36,407 bases of DNA, taken from Streptomyces inhibens. Its GTDB lineage: Bacteria > Actinomycetota > Actinomycetes > Streptomycetales > Streptomycetaceae. Position 1 is the stretch's first letter. Every line of letters starts with the position of its first letter. Location: assembly GCF_003389455.1 (NCBI RefSeq), contig NZ_QUAC01000055.1, positions 31,165 to 67,571 of the forward strand, given 5' to 3'. The notes under the pieces were generated by a model. The model did not search any database. It saw nothing but the letters and a program-made list of their open reading frames with translations, and was not told where the DNA came from. Below, piece by piece: positions 7,401 through 14,658 of the stretch. Position numbers and translations under genes: made by a program.

Positions 7401-8372
7401 GTGACCCTCGCTGCCTTGCGCGCCGACTCGTCCGAACTGACTGCGAGACACCCGGACCACACGTTCCGTTCGGCCCCCGACCGCCTGACGCAGTGGCAGG
7501 CTTCGGGGGTCGATACGGCCGTGTTCCATAGCGGTCTCTACGCGGCTCGGTGCCGATACGCCGAACTCGGGCTCTCTCAAATGATGCCGCTCGACAGGGT
7601 GCTGGTGGGGGCGGAGTCGGCTCGGGCGGGTGCCTTCGGCGGGTTTCACCACCCCGACCAGGGATACCGCCACCTGCAAATGCTGTCGGTCGTCACCATG
7701 TACGGCCCCATGCAGCACGCCAGCACGCCAGCACGCCAGCACGCCAGCCCGCAGCGCCCGGAGCTGGCGCTACTCGACTTGCTTCGGGCGTACGCCCATG
7801 ACTGCCTGCACTACGGCTCGCGGCGGCGGTACGTGGATGTGGGGGGCAAGCCGACCCGGACTCAGTACGGGATCAACTTCCGTCGCACCACGGGTCAGTC
7901 ATACTCCGCTGCCGACCCGCAAGGAACTCCGCACACGCGGAATCTCGGGGTGGTGATGGAGGGCGCGTGCGACAGGGAAGCCCGCCGCATCACCCGTGAG
8001 ACGGCAGCCCGCGCCGGAATGCGCGAACCTGACCACGTGCTGGGGCGGCTAGCTTTCCGGGACACCACGGGGACGCTCTCGAAAGAGGACGTGACGGCAG
8101 ACCTGGGCGAGGAGCGCACCGGTGAAGCTGCCCACTACGTGGGAGCGCTCCGCCGCTACGAAGCAGGGGTGAACCACCGGTACGCGGCGTTCCTCGCGGA
8201 GTTCGCACCGGGGGAAGAAGAGGACTTGCACGATCTCCTCTTGAACGCAGTAATCAGCGGAGACGTACGAGGGTTGAGCGCATGGCTTGACGCTCGACAC
8301 GGCCCCGGAACCTTCGCCGGCGCTTTCCTGACGGGTGCCTACTTCGCGCCCGCACTTGGTCTCAGCGCCTAA
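7401..8372 (+). CDS. Unknown protein with an H-D-x-x-H motif
   Basis: The protein is 323 aa from GTG 7401. The frame is open upstream; GTG 7278, with GGAGG in front, would start 76 bp inside the Nudix gene, and TTG 7362 is also possible. I preferred 7401 because compact, conserved-looking sequence begins there. The centre has LLRAYAHDCLHYGSRRRY, and ~70 residues later VVMEGACDREARRITRE. A histidine pair three residues apart plus a downstream glutamate could form a zinc site like that of metallopeptidases, but this is inference and no named family is recognised. An 8-bp tandem repeat (7713-7752) lies within the gene. There is no signal peptide. It is the last gene of the rightward run. Confidence 0.65.
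   Translation: MTLAALRADSSELTARHPDHTFRSAPDRLTQWQASGVDTAVFHSGLYAARCRYAELGLSQMMPLDRVLVGAESARAGAFGGFHHPDQGYRHLQMLSVVTMYGPMQHASTPARQHASPQRPELALLDLLRAYAHDCLHYGSRRRYVDVGGKPTRTQYGINFRRTTGQSYSAADPQGTPHTRNLGVVMEGACDREARRITRETAARAGMREPDHVLGRLAFRDTTGTLSKEDVTADLGEERTGEAAHYVGALRRYEAGVNHRYAAFLAEFAPGEEEDLHDLLLNAVISGDVRGLSAWLDARHGPGTFAGAFLTGAYFAPALGLSA
7713..7752 (+). repeat. 8-bp tandem repeat inside a coding region (4 perfect + 1 imperfect copies)
   Basis: CAGCACGC is repeated four times and followed by CAGCCCGC. It encodes HASTPARQHASTPARQHAS-like text. Because 8 is not a multiple of three, gain or loss of one unit shifts the reading frame of the 7401 gene. Confidence 0.85.
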
Positions 8373-8601
8373 GAGCCACCGACAGCGAAGCGCCTTGGCG
8401 CTGCCGTTGGTCCACCCCGAGCCCCGTCCGACCGCCCTAGAAGGGAGGCCGGGCGGGTCTCGCTCACTACTCGGTCGCCCCCACGGCTGCCAGGCAACCG
8501 CCCCATCGGGGGCCAGTCAGGAAGACGCGCCTAGGCCGTCTCTTTCGGATCATCGACCGGCATACTGGGCGCCATCCAAAATACGGCCGGAAGCAGATAG
8601 C
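8373..8601. other. Intergenic region, no gene seen
   Basis: About 230 bp with no supported gene. It includes GC-rich imperfect inverted sequence (around CCGACCGCCCTAGAAGGGAG) that may end the upstream transcript. The right half is noticeably more AT-rich and presumably holds the promoter of the 8602 gene. Confidence 0.35.
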
Positions 8602-9072
8602 GTGAAATCCGACATATTTCGCATCAGTGCAAGCCTTGCAGCTGCCACCGTGACGGCACTCGCCCCGTCCTCTTGCGGGGCAGGCAAGCCCGTCGTCACT
8701 CCAGAGGCCGTAACTCATTCCGAATTGGTCGGCCGATGGGACGGGGAGCAGAAATGCGGATCGCCGATGGTTCGGCTACGTGACGATTACACTTTTTCCA
8801 GCAAAGACTTTCCAGTCGAGTGGGACGGCCCCGTGCCGGACGCGCAGGTGACACGCCGTTCATCCGACGGGAAATGGCATGGGGTCAACAAAGACCCTGG
8901 CCTGTCGCCCTATCTGGTACTTAGGTTCAAGAATCACAACGACATCCAGATTCTGCAATTCTTTTTGGAGCATGGAGAGCTGCAGATGGATGGGACTGTC
9001 TACGCGGGCGGGGGGGACCCCTATCCCTACCCATGTCACTACAAACGCACTTCTGTCGACCCTGAGGCCTAG
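8602..9072 (+). CDS. Putative secreted lipoprotein, 156 aa
   Basis: I start at GTG 8602 (VKSDIFRISASLAAATVTAL), after GGAAGCAGATAGC, because this gives a proper export signal: a basic start, a hydrophobic stretch and a lipobox-like APSSC at residues ~22-26. The mature part (ELVGRWDGEQKCGSPMVRLR ... FSSKDFPVEWDG) resembles small beta-rich secreted domains with the W-D/G-x-G pattern, and two further cysteines may pair. Base composition is lower in GC than the neighbours, suggesting foreign origin. The stop codon TAG coincides with the start of the IS701-like end, so the 3' end may be truncated by that insertion. Function unknown. Confidence 0.65.
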   Translation: MKSDIFRISASLAAATVTALAPSSCGAGKPVVTPEAVTHSELVGRWDGEQKCGSPMVRLRDDYTFSSKDFPVEWDGPVPDAQVTRRSSDGKWHGVNKDPGLSPYLVLRFKNHNDIQILQFFLEHGELQMDGTVYAGGGDPYPYPCHYKRTSVDPEA

Positions 9073-9442
9073 TACTCCAGTCGCAGTTTGCTATCACTGC
9101 TGGTCAGAGCCGTGTTCCTGAGTGTACTCGGCTGGCGTTCCGTCAGGTTGCGGGAGTTCGTGACCTCGCGTGCGGCGGCGGTAGTGGCAGCGTCTGGCGA
9201 TGGCTTGGTGACGGCGGCGCCAGCGGGACCAGCTCAGCGCGTGGCCGGCGCGCTGAAAGTGCGTCAGCGATGGACGGCCAACTGCCATGAGGCGCCGGAT
9301 TTCTGCCACGGTGAGCGGTGCAAGAGTGCCGGAACCGTTTCTGCCGCCCCCTTTTCGGCTGCCGCTGATGCCATGGCAGCGAGGAAGGCGTGGGCGAGCA
9401 TGGCCAGGGTGATGTGCCGGTACCAGCCCGGATAGCGGCGGC
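9070..9442 (-). mobile_element. IS701-family remnant
   Basis: TAGTACTCCAGTCGCAGTTT (9070-9089) resembles the end of IS701-like elements of Streptomyces, from memory. It is followed on the minus strand by the C-terminal part of a transposase. The rest of the element is gone, and its right edge abuts the 12-bp repeat remnant at 9443. Confidence 0.6.
9094..9442 (-). pseudogene. IS701-like transposase, C-terminal fragment with a frameshift
   Basis: On the minus strand one frame reads RRYPGWYRHITLAMLAHAFL... and a second continues LAPLTVAEIRRLMAVGR and SWSRWRRRHQAIARRCHYRR to a stop at 9094. Together they match the C-terminus of IS701-type transposases in Streptomyces (WYRH-T-LAM-AHAFL, then LT-EIRRL, then a W-RRRHQ-A--CHY-RR tail). 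The frames join around CTCTTGCACCGC near 9322-9336 with a one-base shift. The N-terminal domain and catalytic residues are absent. Nonfunctional. Confidence 0.7.
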
Positions 9443-9466
9443 CCCCGTCCAAGACGACGTTCAGGA
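9443..9466. repeat. Two degenerate units of the 12-bp repeat
   Basis: CCCCGTCCAAGA and CGACGTTCAGGA match the consensus of the array at 1093-1188. They overlap the response regulator stop at 9461-9463. Confidence 0.55.
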
Positions 9467-10108
9467 CCCCCCGTTCAAATACGCCAACACCGCCAGCACC
9501 CGCCGATGCCCGCTGTCGCTCGGCGGCAGCCCGAGCTTCGCGAAGACATTCCCGATGTGCTTGCTGACCGCCCGGTCCGACACCACCAGCAGCTTTGCGA
9601 TCGTGGTGTTGTCCCGGCCCTCCGCCATCAGTTGCAGCACCTCGCGCTCGCGCGGCGTCAGGGCGTCGAGCGGATTGTCGCGGCGCCGGGTCATCAGCTC
9701 CGTGACCACCTCCGGGTCCAGCGCCGTACCGCCCGCCGCGACCCGTTCCAGCGCGTCCAGGAACTCGTCGACCCGCCCCACCCGGTCCTTCAGCAGATAG
9801 CCGACCCCGCTCGCGCCGCCGCCCAGCAGCTCGGCGGCGTAGGTCTCCTCCACGTACTGCGACAGCACCAGAACCGGCAGGCCGGGGATCTCCCGCCGGG
9901 CCGCGAGCGCCGCCCGCAGCCCTTCGTCGCGGAACCCGGGCGGCATCCGCACATCCAGTACGGCCACGTCCGGCCGGTGGGCGAGGAGCGCGGGCAGCAC
10001 CTCGGGCCCACTGGCCGCGACCGCCACCACCTCGTGTCCGGCGGAGGTCAGCAGCAGGACGATCCCCTCCCTCAGCAAGGCGTTGTCCTCAGCGATCACC
10101 ACGCGCAC
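9461..10108 (-). CDS. NarL/LuxR-type response regulator
   Basis: A 215-aa response regulator. The receiver domain (residues 1-120) has the acidic pocket at E7/D8 and the phosphoacceptor D52 in VAVLDVRMPP, followed by the conserved LVLSQY and LLKDRV segments. The LuxR helix-turn-helix (about 145-205) reads LTPREREVLQLMAEGRDNTTIAK...SDRAVSKHIGNVFAKL. The start overlaps the last 13 bp of the kinase gene, so the two are translationally coupled and cognate. It is convergent with the FtsX permease at 1-1056 across the inserted block. Target genes are probably that ABC system, by analogy with similar loci; this is inference. Confidence 0.93.
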   Translation of the reverse strand: MRVVIAEDNALLREGIVLLLTSAGHEVVAVAASGPEVLPALLAHRPDVAVLDVRMPPGFRDEGLRAALAARREIPGLPVLVLSQYVEETYAAELLGGGASGVGYLLKDRVGRVDEFLDALERVAAGGTALDPEVVTELMTRRRDNPLDALTPREREVLQLMAEGRDNTTIAKLLVVSDRAVSKHIGNVFAKLGLPPSDSGHRRVLAVLAYLNGGS

Positions 10109-11298
10109 GGCAGCTCCACTCCGATCACGGTCGGCCCCCCGACGGGGCTGGTCACTTGTACGGTCCCGTCGAGCGCCGCGACCCGGCGCCGGATGCCGAG
10201 CAGCCCGCTGCCGCCCGACGCTCCGCCAAAGGCGCCCGCCGGGGAGGCGGTCTCGGCGCCGCCCCGTCCCTCGTCGCGTACCGAGACCGTCAACAGGCCT
10301 GCCCTACGGACGAGTTCGACGGCGGCCCGGTCGGCTCCGCTGTGCTTCGCGGCGTTGGTCAGCGCCTCCGCGACGACGAAGTACGCGGCCGCCTCGACCG
10401 CCGCCGGCGCCCGCGGGCCCTCCTCCACCCCGTCCGCGCGCACCGCCACATCGAGCCCGCTGCTCGCCGCGAGCGCCCGCACCGCCCCCACCAGACCCCG
10501 GTCGGTGAGGATCGGCGGATGGATGCCGCGGACGACATGCCGCAGCTCGGTGAGGGCCTCCTCGACCTGGTCCTGCGCGTCGTCGAGGAGCTTGCGCGCC
10601 GCCTCGGGATCCTTGTCGTACGCGCGCCTGGCCAGCCCCACCCGCATCGACAGCGCCACCAGGCGGGCCTGGGTACCGTCGTGCAGATCCCGTTCGATAC
10701 GGCGCAGTTCGGCACCGTGCGCGGCGACCGCGCCGGCCCGGGTGACGGTGAGCTCCTCGACGCGCTCGGCGAGCTGCGCGGTGTGCCGGTGCTCCGGCGA
10801 CGGCAGCAGCAGCGCGCGCGACCAGGTGGCGTCGAGGTCGGCGAGGCGGGTGATCAGCGGCAGCACCACGGCCCGCCGCCCCAGCAGCCCGCACCACACG
10901 CCGTCGACGAGCAGGCCGATGACCCAGAGGGGAAGCGAGCTGTACGCCAGGAGCACGCCGTAGCCGAAGTGGACGGCGAGCCAGCGCAGATCCCGGTACG
11001 TACCCGGGTCCCCGGTCGCCGTACGCACCCGCTCGGACAACGCGCCGGTGAGCGGCAGATACGCCTCGGGGACCGCCTCACCCGTCCAGGCCGCCACCCG
11101 GCGCCGCTTGAACCCGGCCATCCGACGCAGCATCAGGACCGTCTCGGGCAGCACGCCGGCGCCGACCCAGATGACCGTCGCGACGGCGGTGAACAGCAGT
11201 ACGCCGAGGAAGAGATACGACACCAGGGCCAGCCCGGCCGCCGTCAGCAACTGGACCGTGGCCCGCCCCGCCCGCCGTACTGTCTCCCCCATGGTCAT
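10096..11298 (-). CDS. Sensor histidine kinase, HisKA_3 (NarL-partner) type
   Basis: A 400-aa membrane kinase. Hydrophobic segments at about residues 15-50 and 108-150 form the sensor/membrane part, with little extracytoplasmic sequence, as in intramembrane-sensing kinases of envelope stress. The HisKA_3 phosphoacceptor is H206 in ERDLHDGTQARLVAL, and the HATPase domain has EALTNAAKHS (N box) and GSGLLGIRRRVAALDGT (G box). It is the first gene of the pair with the response regulator. ATG 11298 (MTMGETV) has a weak ribosome site; the second ATG is a close alternative. A 26-bp palindrome lies 48 bp upstream. Confidence 0.92.
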   Translation of the reverse strand: MTMGETVRRAGRATVQLLTAAGLALVSYLFLGVLLFTAVATVIWVGAGVLPETVLMLRRMAGFKRRRVAAWTGEAVPEAYLPLTGALSERVRTATGDPGTYRDLRWLAVHFGYGVLLAYSSLPLWVIGLLVDGVWCGLLGRRAVVLPLITRLADLDATWSRALLLPSPEHRHTAQLAERVEELTVTRAGAVAAHGAELRRIERDLHDGTQARLVALSMRVGLARRAYDKDPEAARKLLDDAQDQVEEALTELRHVVRGIHPPILTDRGLVGAVRALAASSGLDVAVRADGVEEGPRAPAAVEAAAYFVVAEALTNAAKHSGADRAAVELVRRAGLLTVSVRDEGRGGAETASPAGAFGGASGGSGLLGIRRRVAALDGTVQVTSPVGGPTVIGVELPCAW

Positions 11299-11346
11299 CA
11301 GGCTAAGCGACCGGGTCGCAGGGCGCGGGCGGGCGTGCTCCCCGGG

Positions 11347-11372
11347 CGTTGGTGTAGCGCGCTACACCAACG
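11347..11372. promoter_or_regulatory. Perfect 26-bp palindrome, candidate operator
   Basis: The half-site CGTTGGTGTAGCG is followed by its exact reverse complement. It lies 48 bp upstream of the histidine kinase start (minus) and 118 bp upstream of the 54-aa peptide gene (plus). The core GTGTAGCGCGCTACAC has the shape of a dimeric repressor site. It could also fold as a hairpin, but with no loop this is less likely. Confidence 0.65.
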
Positions 11373-11429
11373 GTTCGGGAGAGCGCTCCCTCGATTCGCC
11401 GGCCCGGTGACGGCATTGTCGGTGGCAGA

Positions 11430-11459
11430 GATTCACCGCTCCCCGATTCACCGCTCCCC
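11430..11459. repeat. Two perfect tandem copies of a 15-bp unit
   Basis: GATTCACCGCTCCCC occurs twice in a row, 31 bp upstream of the 54-aa peptide gene. It could be a direct-repeat regulator site or a chance duplication. Confidence 0.8.
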
Positions 11460-11490
11460 GTTTCAAGGAACTCCCGTGGAAGGAACCCCC

Positions 11491-11655
11491 ATGAAGGCCC
11501 TGCTCTGGTTCGTGCTCACCGTGGCCCTCGTCGTCAATGTCTCCACCAGCTTCGCCTTCGACGGCGTGCAGCAGGTCCTGATCAGCGTGTCCAGCGGCGT
11601 CGTGCTCATAGCGTCGGCGGTGGGGCTGTTCCTGATGCGCGGCAAGCGGTCCTGA
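11491..11655 (+). CDS. Small membrane protein, 54 aa
   Basis: ATG 11491 follows GGAAGGA at good spacing. The product has two hydrophobic segments, ALLWFVLTVALVVNVSTSFA and VLISVSSGVVLIASAVGLFL, joined by FDGVQQ, and ends with the basic RGKRS, predicting a two-helix hairpin with the tail inside. Such peptides are common in Streptomyces and sometimes sit near envelope stress systems. It is divergent from the histidine kinase across the palindrome region. No specific family is recognised. Confidence 0.75.
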   Translation: MKALLWFVLTVALVVNVSTSFAFDGVQQVLISVSSGVVLIASAVGLFLMRGKRS

Positions 11656-11694
11656 GGCCGTACGACCGCGGCCCGCCCCGGGCCCCGGCAACGG

Positions 11695-12720
11695 TCACCC
11701 GGACCGCGGGGGCAGCCGCCGGACCTCCCCGGCCGGCGCGATCGGGCCCGCGCCCTTGACGGTGCGCAGCACGGGTGCGGTTTCGAGGGTGTGGATCGCG
11801 CCGAGGGCGCCGAGGCGGTGGGTGAGGTAGTCGTGCAGGGCCGCCGGGTCGGGGCACAGGGCGTGGGCGACCAGATTCGTACGGCCGGTGGTGGCGGCGA
11901 CGAAGGCGAGCTCGTGGTGCCCGGCCAGGGTGGTGGCGACCTGCTCCAGGTGTGCGGGAGTGACGGTCATCCACAGCAGCGCCTGGGTGGTGGCACCGAA
12001 CCACGCGTCGTCGACCTCGACGTCGAAGAAGATCACGCCGCCGGCCTGCAGGGCGGTGAGGCGGCGGGCGACGGTGGCCGGCGACCAGCCGGTGGCCGCG
12101 GCCAATTCGGCGTGGCCGGCCCGGCCGTCCCGCTGGAGCGCGGTCAGCAGGGCGTGGTCGGCGTCGGTCAGTGACGGCCCGGCGGTCGGCACGCTACCGC
12201 TGTCCTCCGGCGCCAGTTGGCGCTGCTGCCGTTCGGTCAGGGTGCCGGCGCGGCCGCGCCAGGCGGTGGGGCCGCCGAGATAGCTGTGGAGCAGGTAGTG
12301 CGCGGAGACCGTGGTGATGCCGGCGGTACGGGGGATGTCGTGCAGCAGCAGTGAGTGGCCGCCGCCGGCCGGGGTGTGGACGACCGCGATGATCTCGGTG
12401 CCGCCGGAGGCGAGCTTCACCCACGAGGTGTCCGCCCGCCGGGCCAGTGCATGGGCAAGATCCTGGGCGCTGTGCGGGGCAGCGGTCAGCCGTACGAGCC
12501 ACTGGGCCCGGCCCGCGCGGTGCGGGTCGGCGAGTCCGACGACGCGGAGCGCGGCATCGGCGCGCAGCCGCCGGTAGCGGCGGGCGACGGTCTGGGTCGA
12601 TACGCCGAGCACGGCGCCGATCCGGCTGAAGGGCGCCCGCCCGTCGATGTGCAGCGCATGGATCAGACCGCGGTCGATCTCGTCCAGCATGGCTGCGTTC
12701 CGCCTGACTGTGTCATGCAT
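11695..12720 (-). CDS. Lrp/AsnC-family regulator with two helix-turn-helix domains
   Basis: A 341-aa protein, about twice the usual Lrp length. The first AsnC-type HTH is at residues ~12-60 (LDEIDRGLIHALHIDGRAPF...LGVSTQTVARRYRRL), followed by a ligand-binding-like region. A second HTH is at ~190-240 (LTDADHALLTALQRDGRAGH...GWSPATVARRLTALQ), followed by a second effector region. Tandem Lrp proteins of this type occur in actinobacteria. It is divergent from the MFS exporter at 12851 with a 130-bp gap, which suggests it controls that exporter. The start at ATG 12720 gives a clean N-terminus (MHDTVRRNAAMLDEID). The effector is unknown. Confidence 0.88.
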   Translation of the reverse strand: MHDTVRRNAAMLDEIDRGLIHALHIDGRAPFSRIGAVLGVSTQTVARRYRRLRADAALRVVGLADPHRAGRAQWLVRLTAAPHSAQDLAHALARRADTSWVKLASGGTEIIAVVHTPAGGGHSLLLHDIPRTAGITTVSAHYLLHSYLGGPTAWRGRAGTLTERQQRQLAPEDSGSVPTAGPSLTDADHALLTALQRDGRAGHAELAAATGWSPATVARRLTALQAGGVIFFDVEVDDAWFGATTQALLWMTVTPAHLEQVATTLAGHHELAFVAATTGRTNLVAHALCPDPAALHDYLTHRLGALGAIHTLETAPVLRTVKGAGPIAPAGEVRRLPPRSG

Positions 12721-12850
12721 GGATAAATCCTTCACTCTTCCCGGCTGCATGGAACAGATCGGCGATCTCTGCGCCACAGGTGGAACGCAGACAGTACGTG
12801 GCAGCACGCTCGGCCGCGAAGACACCACTCGCTGCCGAAGGGAAGAACGC

Positions 12851-14350
12851 ATGCCGAAGGACCTGTCGGCGTCGCCGGGCGCGCCGTACCACCGGCGCTG
12901 GGCCGCGCTGGCGGCCTTGCTGGCCGCCGAGGCGATGAACCTGCTGGACTCCACGATCATGACGGTCGCCGCACCGGTGATCCATACCGACCTCGGCGGG
13001 CCCGCCTCCGACATCCAGTGGTTCAGCGCCGCCTACACCCTGCCGTTCGCCGTCCTCCTGATCACCGGCGGCCGGCTCGGCGACATCGCCGGGCGAAAGC
13101 GGGTCTTCCGGATCGGCGTCGCCGGTTTCGTGCTCGCCTCGCTGCTCTGCGCGCTGGCCGTCTCACCCGCGATGCTGATCACCGCGCGGGCCGTCCAGGG
13201 CGCCGCGGCCGCCCTGGTCATTCCCCAGACCATCGGTCTGATCCGCAGCATGTTCAGCGGCGACGAACTGGCCAGAGCCATGGGCAGCATCGGCCCGGTC
13301 ATGGGCCTGGCCGCGGTGTGCGGGCCCGTACTCGGCGGGGTGCTGACCCACGCCGATGTGCTCGGCTCCTCCTGGCGGGCGGTTTTCCTCGTCAATCTCC
13401 CTCTGGGGCTCGGTGTGCTCGCCGCGGCACCGCTCCTGCGCGAGGACCGCTCCGCCCGGCGGCCGCGGCTCGACCTCACCGGTACGGCGCTGGCGGTCCT
13501 CGGTACGGGTCTGCTTGTCCACCCCCTCATCGAGAGCGACAGGGCCGGCGGGTCGCCCCGGGCCTGGGGAACCCTCGCCGCCGGCCTCCTGGTCATGGTG
13601 GTGTTCGGGCTTCACCAGCGTCGCCGTACGCGGCGGGGCGGCAGTGCGCTCGTCGAGGCCGGTCTGTTCCGGGACCGCGGCTTTCCCGCCGCGCTGGCCG
13701 CTTCCGTGCTGTTCTTCGCGGTGGTCAACGGCCTGATGGTGGTCGTCGTGCTCCAGCTCCGGCTCGGGCCGCACACCGATGTCCGCTCGGCCGGCCTCAC
13801 CCTGCTGCCGTGGTCGTGCGCGATGGCGATCGCCTCGTGGATCGCGGGCGCCCGCCTGGTGCCCCGCAGCGGCTCCCGCGTGATGTTCGCCGGGCTCGCC
13901 ACCCTGCTCGGCGGCGCACTGGCCGCCATAGCCGTCTACGCCACGAGCCCGGCCACGTCGTACCCCTGGCCGCTGCCGGCGGCCCTGGCGGCGTGCGGGC
14001 TGGGACAGGGGCTTTTCGCCGTCCCGTTCTTCACCACCGCCCTCGGCCGGGTCCGCCCGCACGAAACCGGCTCGGCGGCCGGTCTGCTCAACGCTGCCCA
14101 GCAGCTCGGCGGCACGCTCGGTGTCGCCCTGCTCGGCACCATTTTCCTCCACGCCGCGGCTGTCGGCCCGCCGACCGGGGTCACCGCGCTGAGCGGCGCC
14201 CGTAGCGCCTTCTGGGCCGCCGCCGGCCTCATCGCCGCCACCGGCGTGGCCGCGGTGTTCATGCGGCGCCCCGCTGCCGTGGCCGAGCCGGGGCTAGCCC
14301 GGTCGGTGTCGGCGCGGCCGGCGTCCGCGAAGGGCGGGCGGCTCGACTGA
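12851..14350 (+). CDS. MFS exporter, DHA2 (QacA/EmrB-like) family
   Basis: A 499-aa protein with about 14 hydrophobic segments. The first helix has LLDSTIMTVAAPVI, equivalent to the LD-TIV-VALP motif of drug:H+ antiporters. The motif A loop is GGRLGDIAGRKRVFRIG and motif C is GPVMGLAAVCGPVLGGVL, characteristic of exporters. It probably pumps out a drug-like or self-made compound at the cytoplasmic membrane. I start at ATG 12851 (MPKDLSASPG) after GAAGGGAAGAACGC. The tandem Lrp regulator is divergent and likely controls it. A palindrome at 14364 follows the stop. Confidence 0.93.
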   Translation: MPKDLSASPGAPYHRRWAALAALLAAEAMNLLDSTIMTVAAPVIHTDLGGPASDIQWFSAAYTLPFAVLLITGGRLGDIAGRKRVFRIGVAGFVLASLLCALAVSPAMLITARAVQGAAAALVIPQTIGLIRSMFSGDELARAMGSIGPVMGLAAVCGPVLGGVLTHADVLGSSWRAVFLVNLPLGLGVLAAAPLLREDRSARRPRLDLTGTALAVLGTGLLVHPLIESDRAGGSPRAWGTLAAGLLVMVVFGLHQRRRTRRGGSALVEAGLFRDRGFPAALAASVLFFAVVNGLMVVVVLQLRLGPHTDVRSAGLTLLPWSCAMAIASWIAGARLVPRSGSRVMFAGLATLLGGALAAIAVYATSPATSYPWPLPAALAACGLGQGLFAVPFFTTALGRVRPHETGSAAGLLNAAQQLGGTLGVALLGTIFLHAAAVGPPTGVTALSGARSAFWAAAGLIAATGVAAVFMRRPAAVAEPGLARSVSARPASAKGGRLD

Positions 14351-14363
14351 CGGCCTCAACTCC

Positions 14364-14381
14364 CCTCCCCACGTGGGGAGG
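14364..14381. terminator. 18-bp palindrome downstream of the MFS gene
   Basis: CCTCCCCACGTGGGGAGG is a perfect inverted repeat 14 bp after the exporter stop. It is likely to fold at the end of the transcript. It also contains a CACGTG core and could be protein-bound. Confidence 0.5.
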
Positions 14382-14571
14382 TGGCGGAGAGTCGAAAGGT
14401 GGTCGACAGGCAGTTGACGCGTAGTCGGCAGGTAGTTGGTGTGCGCAAGTAGGCGGATTTTCCAGGGCCGGACGCTCCCGCCGTGCGGTATCCGGAGAGT
14501 TACTCAGCGGCACTCTTCGCAGGTAGATAAGGGGCACATCCGCCCATATCTGAATTTTCACGCATATCGCC
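14382..14571. other. Intergenic region, no gene seen
   Basis: About 190 bp without a supported gene. It becomes clearly AT-richer toward the right (CCATATCTGAATTTTCACGC), as expected upstream of a promoter. Confidence 0.4.
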
Positions 14572-14600
14572 TTGTTGAAGGTAGGTATGCGTCGTAGCTT
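14572..14600 (+). promoter_or_regulatory. Candidate housekeeping promoter for the RGG microprotein gene
   Basis: A -35 box TTGTTG (14572-14577) and a -10 box TAGCTT (14595-14600) are separated by 17 bp, close to the streptomycete vegetative consensus (TTGAC / TAGNNT). They sit 58 bp upstream of ATG 14659. Confidence 0.5.
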
Positions 14601-14658
14601 GGGAGTTGAGGCGCTGGAAACGGCGCACCACAAAGCAATCCAACGCAGGGAGGCGAGC

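Noticed and set aside
2641..9072. AICE/pSAM2-type conjugative element
   Set aside because: No integrase, excisionase, Rep or FtsK-like Tra gene is present in the block; only IS elements border it.
9506..10963. Long plus-strand ORF of 485 aa (and a similar one at 10156-11655)
   Set aside because: Antisense to the response regulator and histidine kinase; composition is Arg/Pro/Ser-rich with no domains. It is a high-GC shadow frame.
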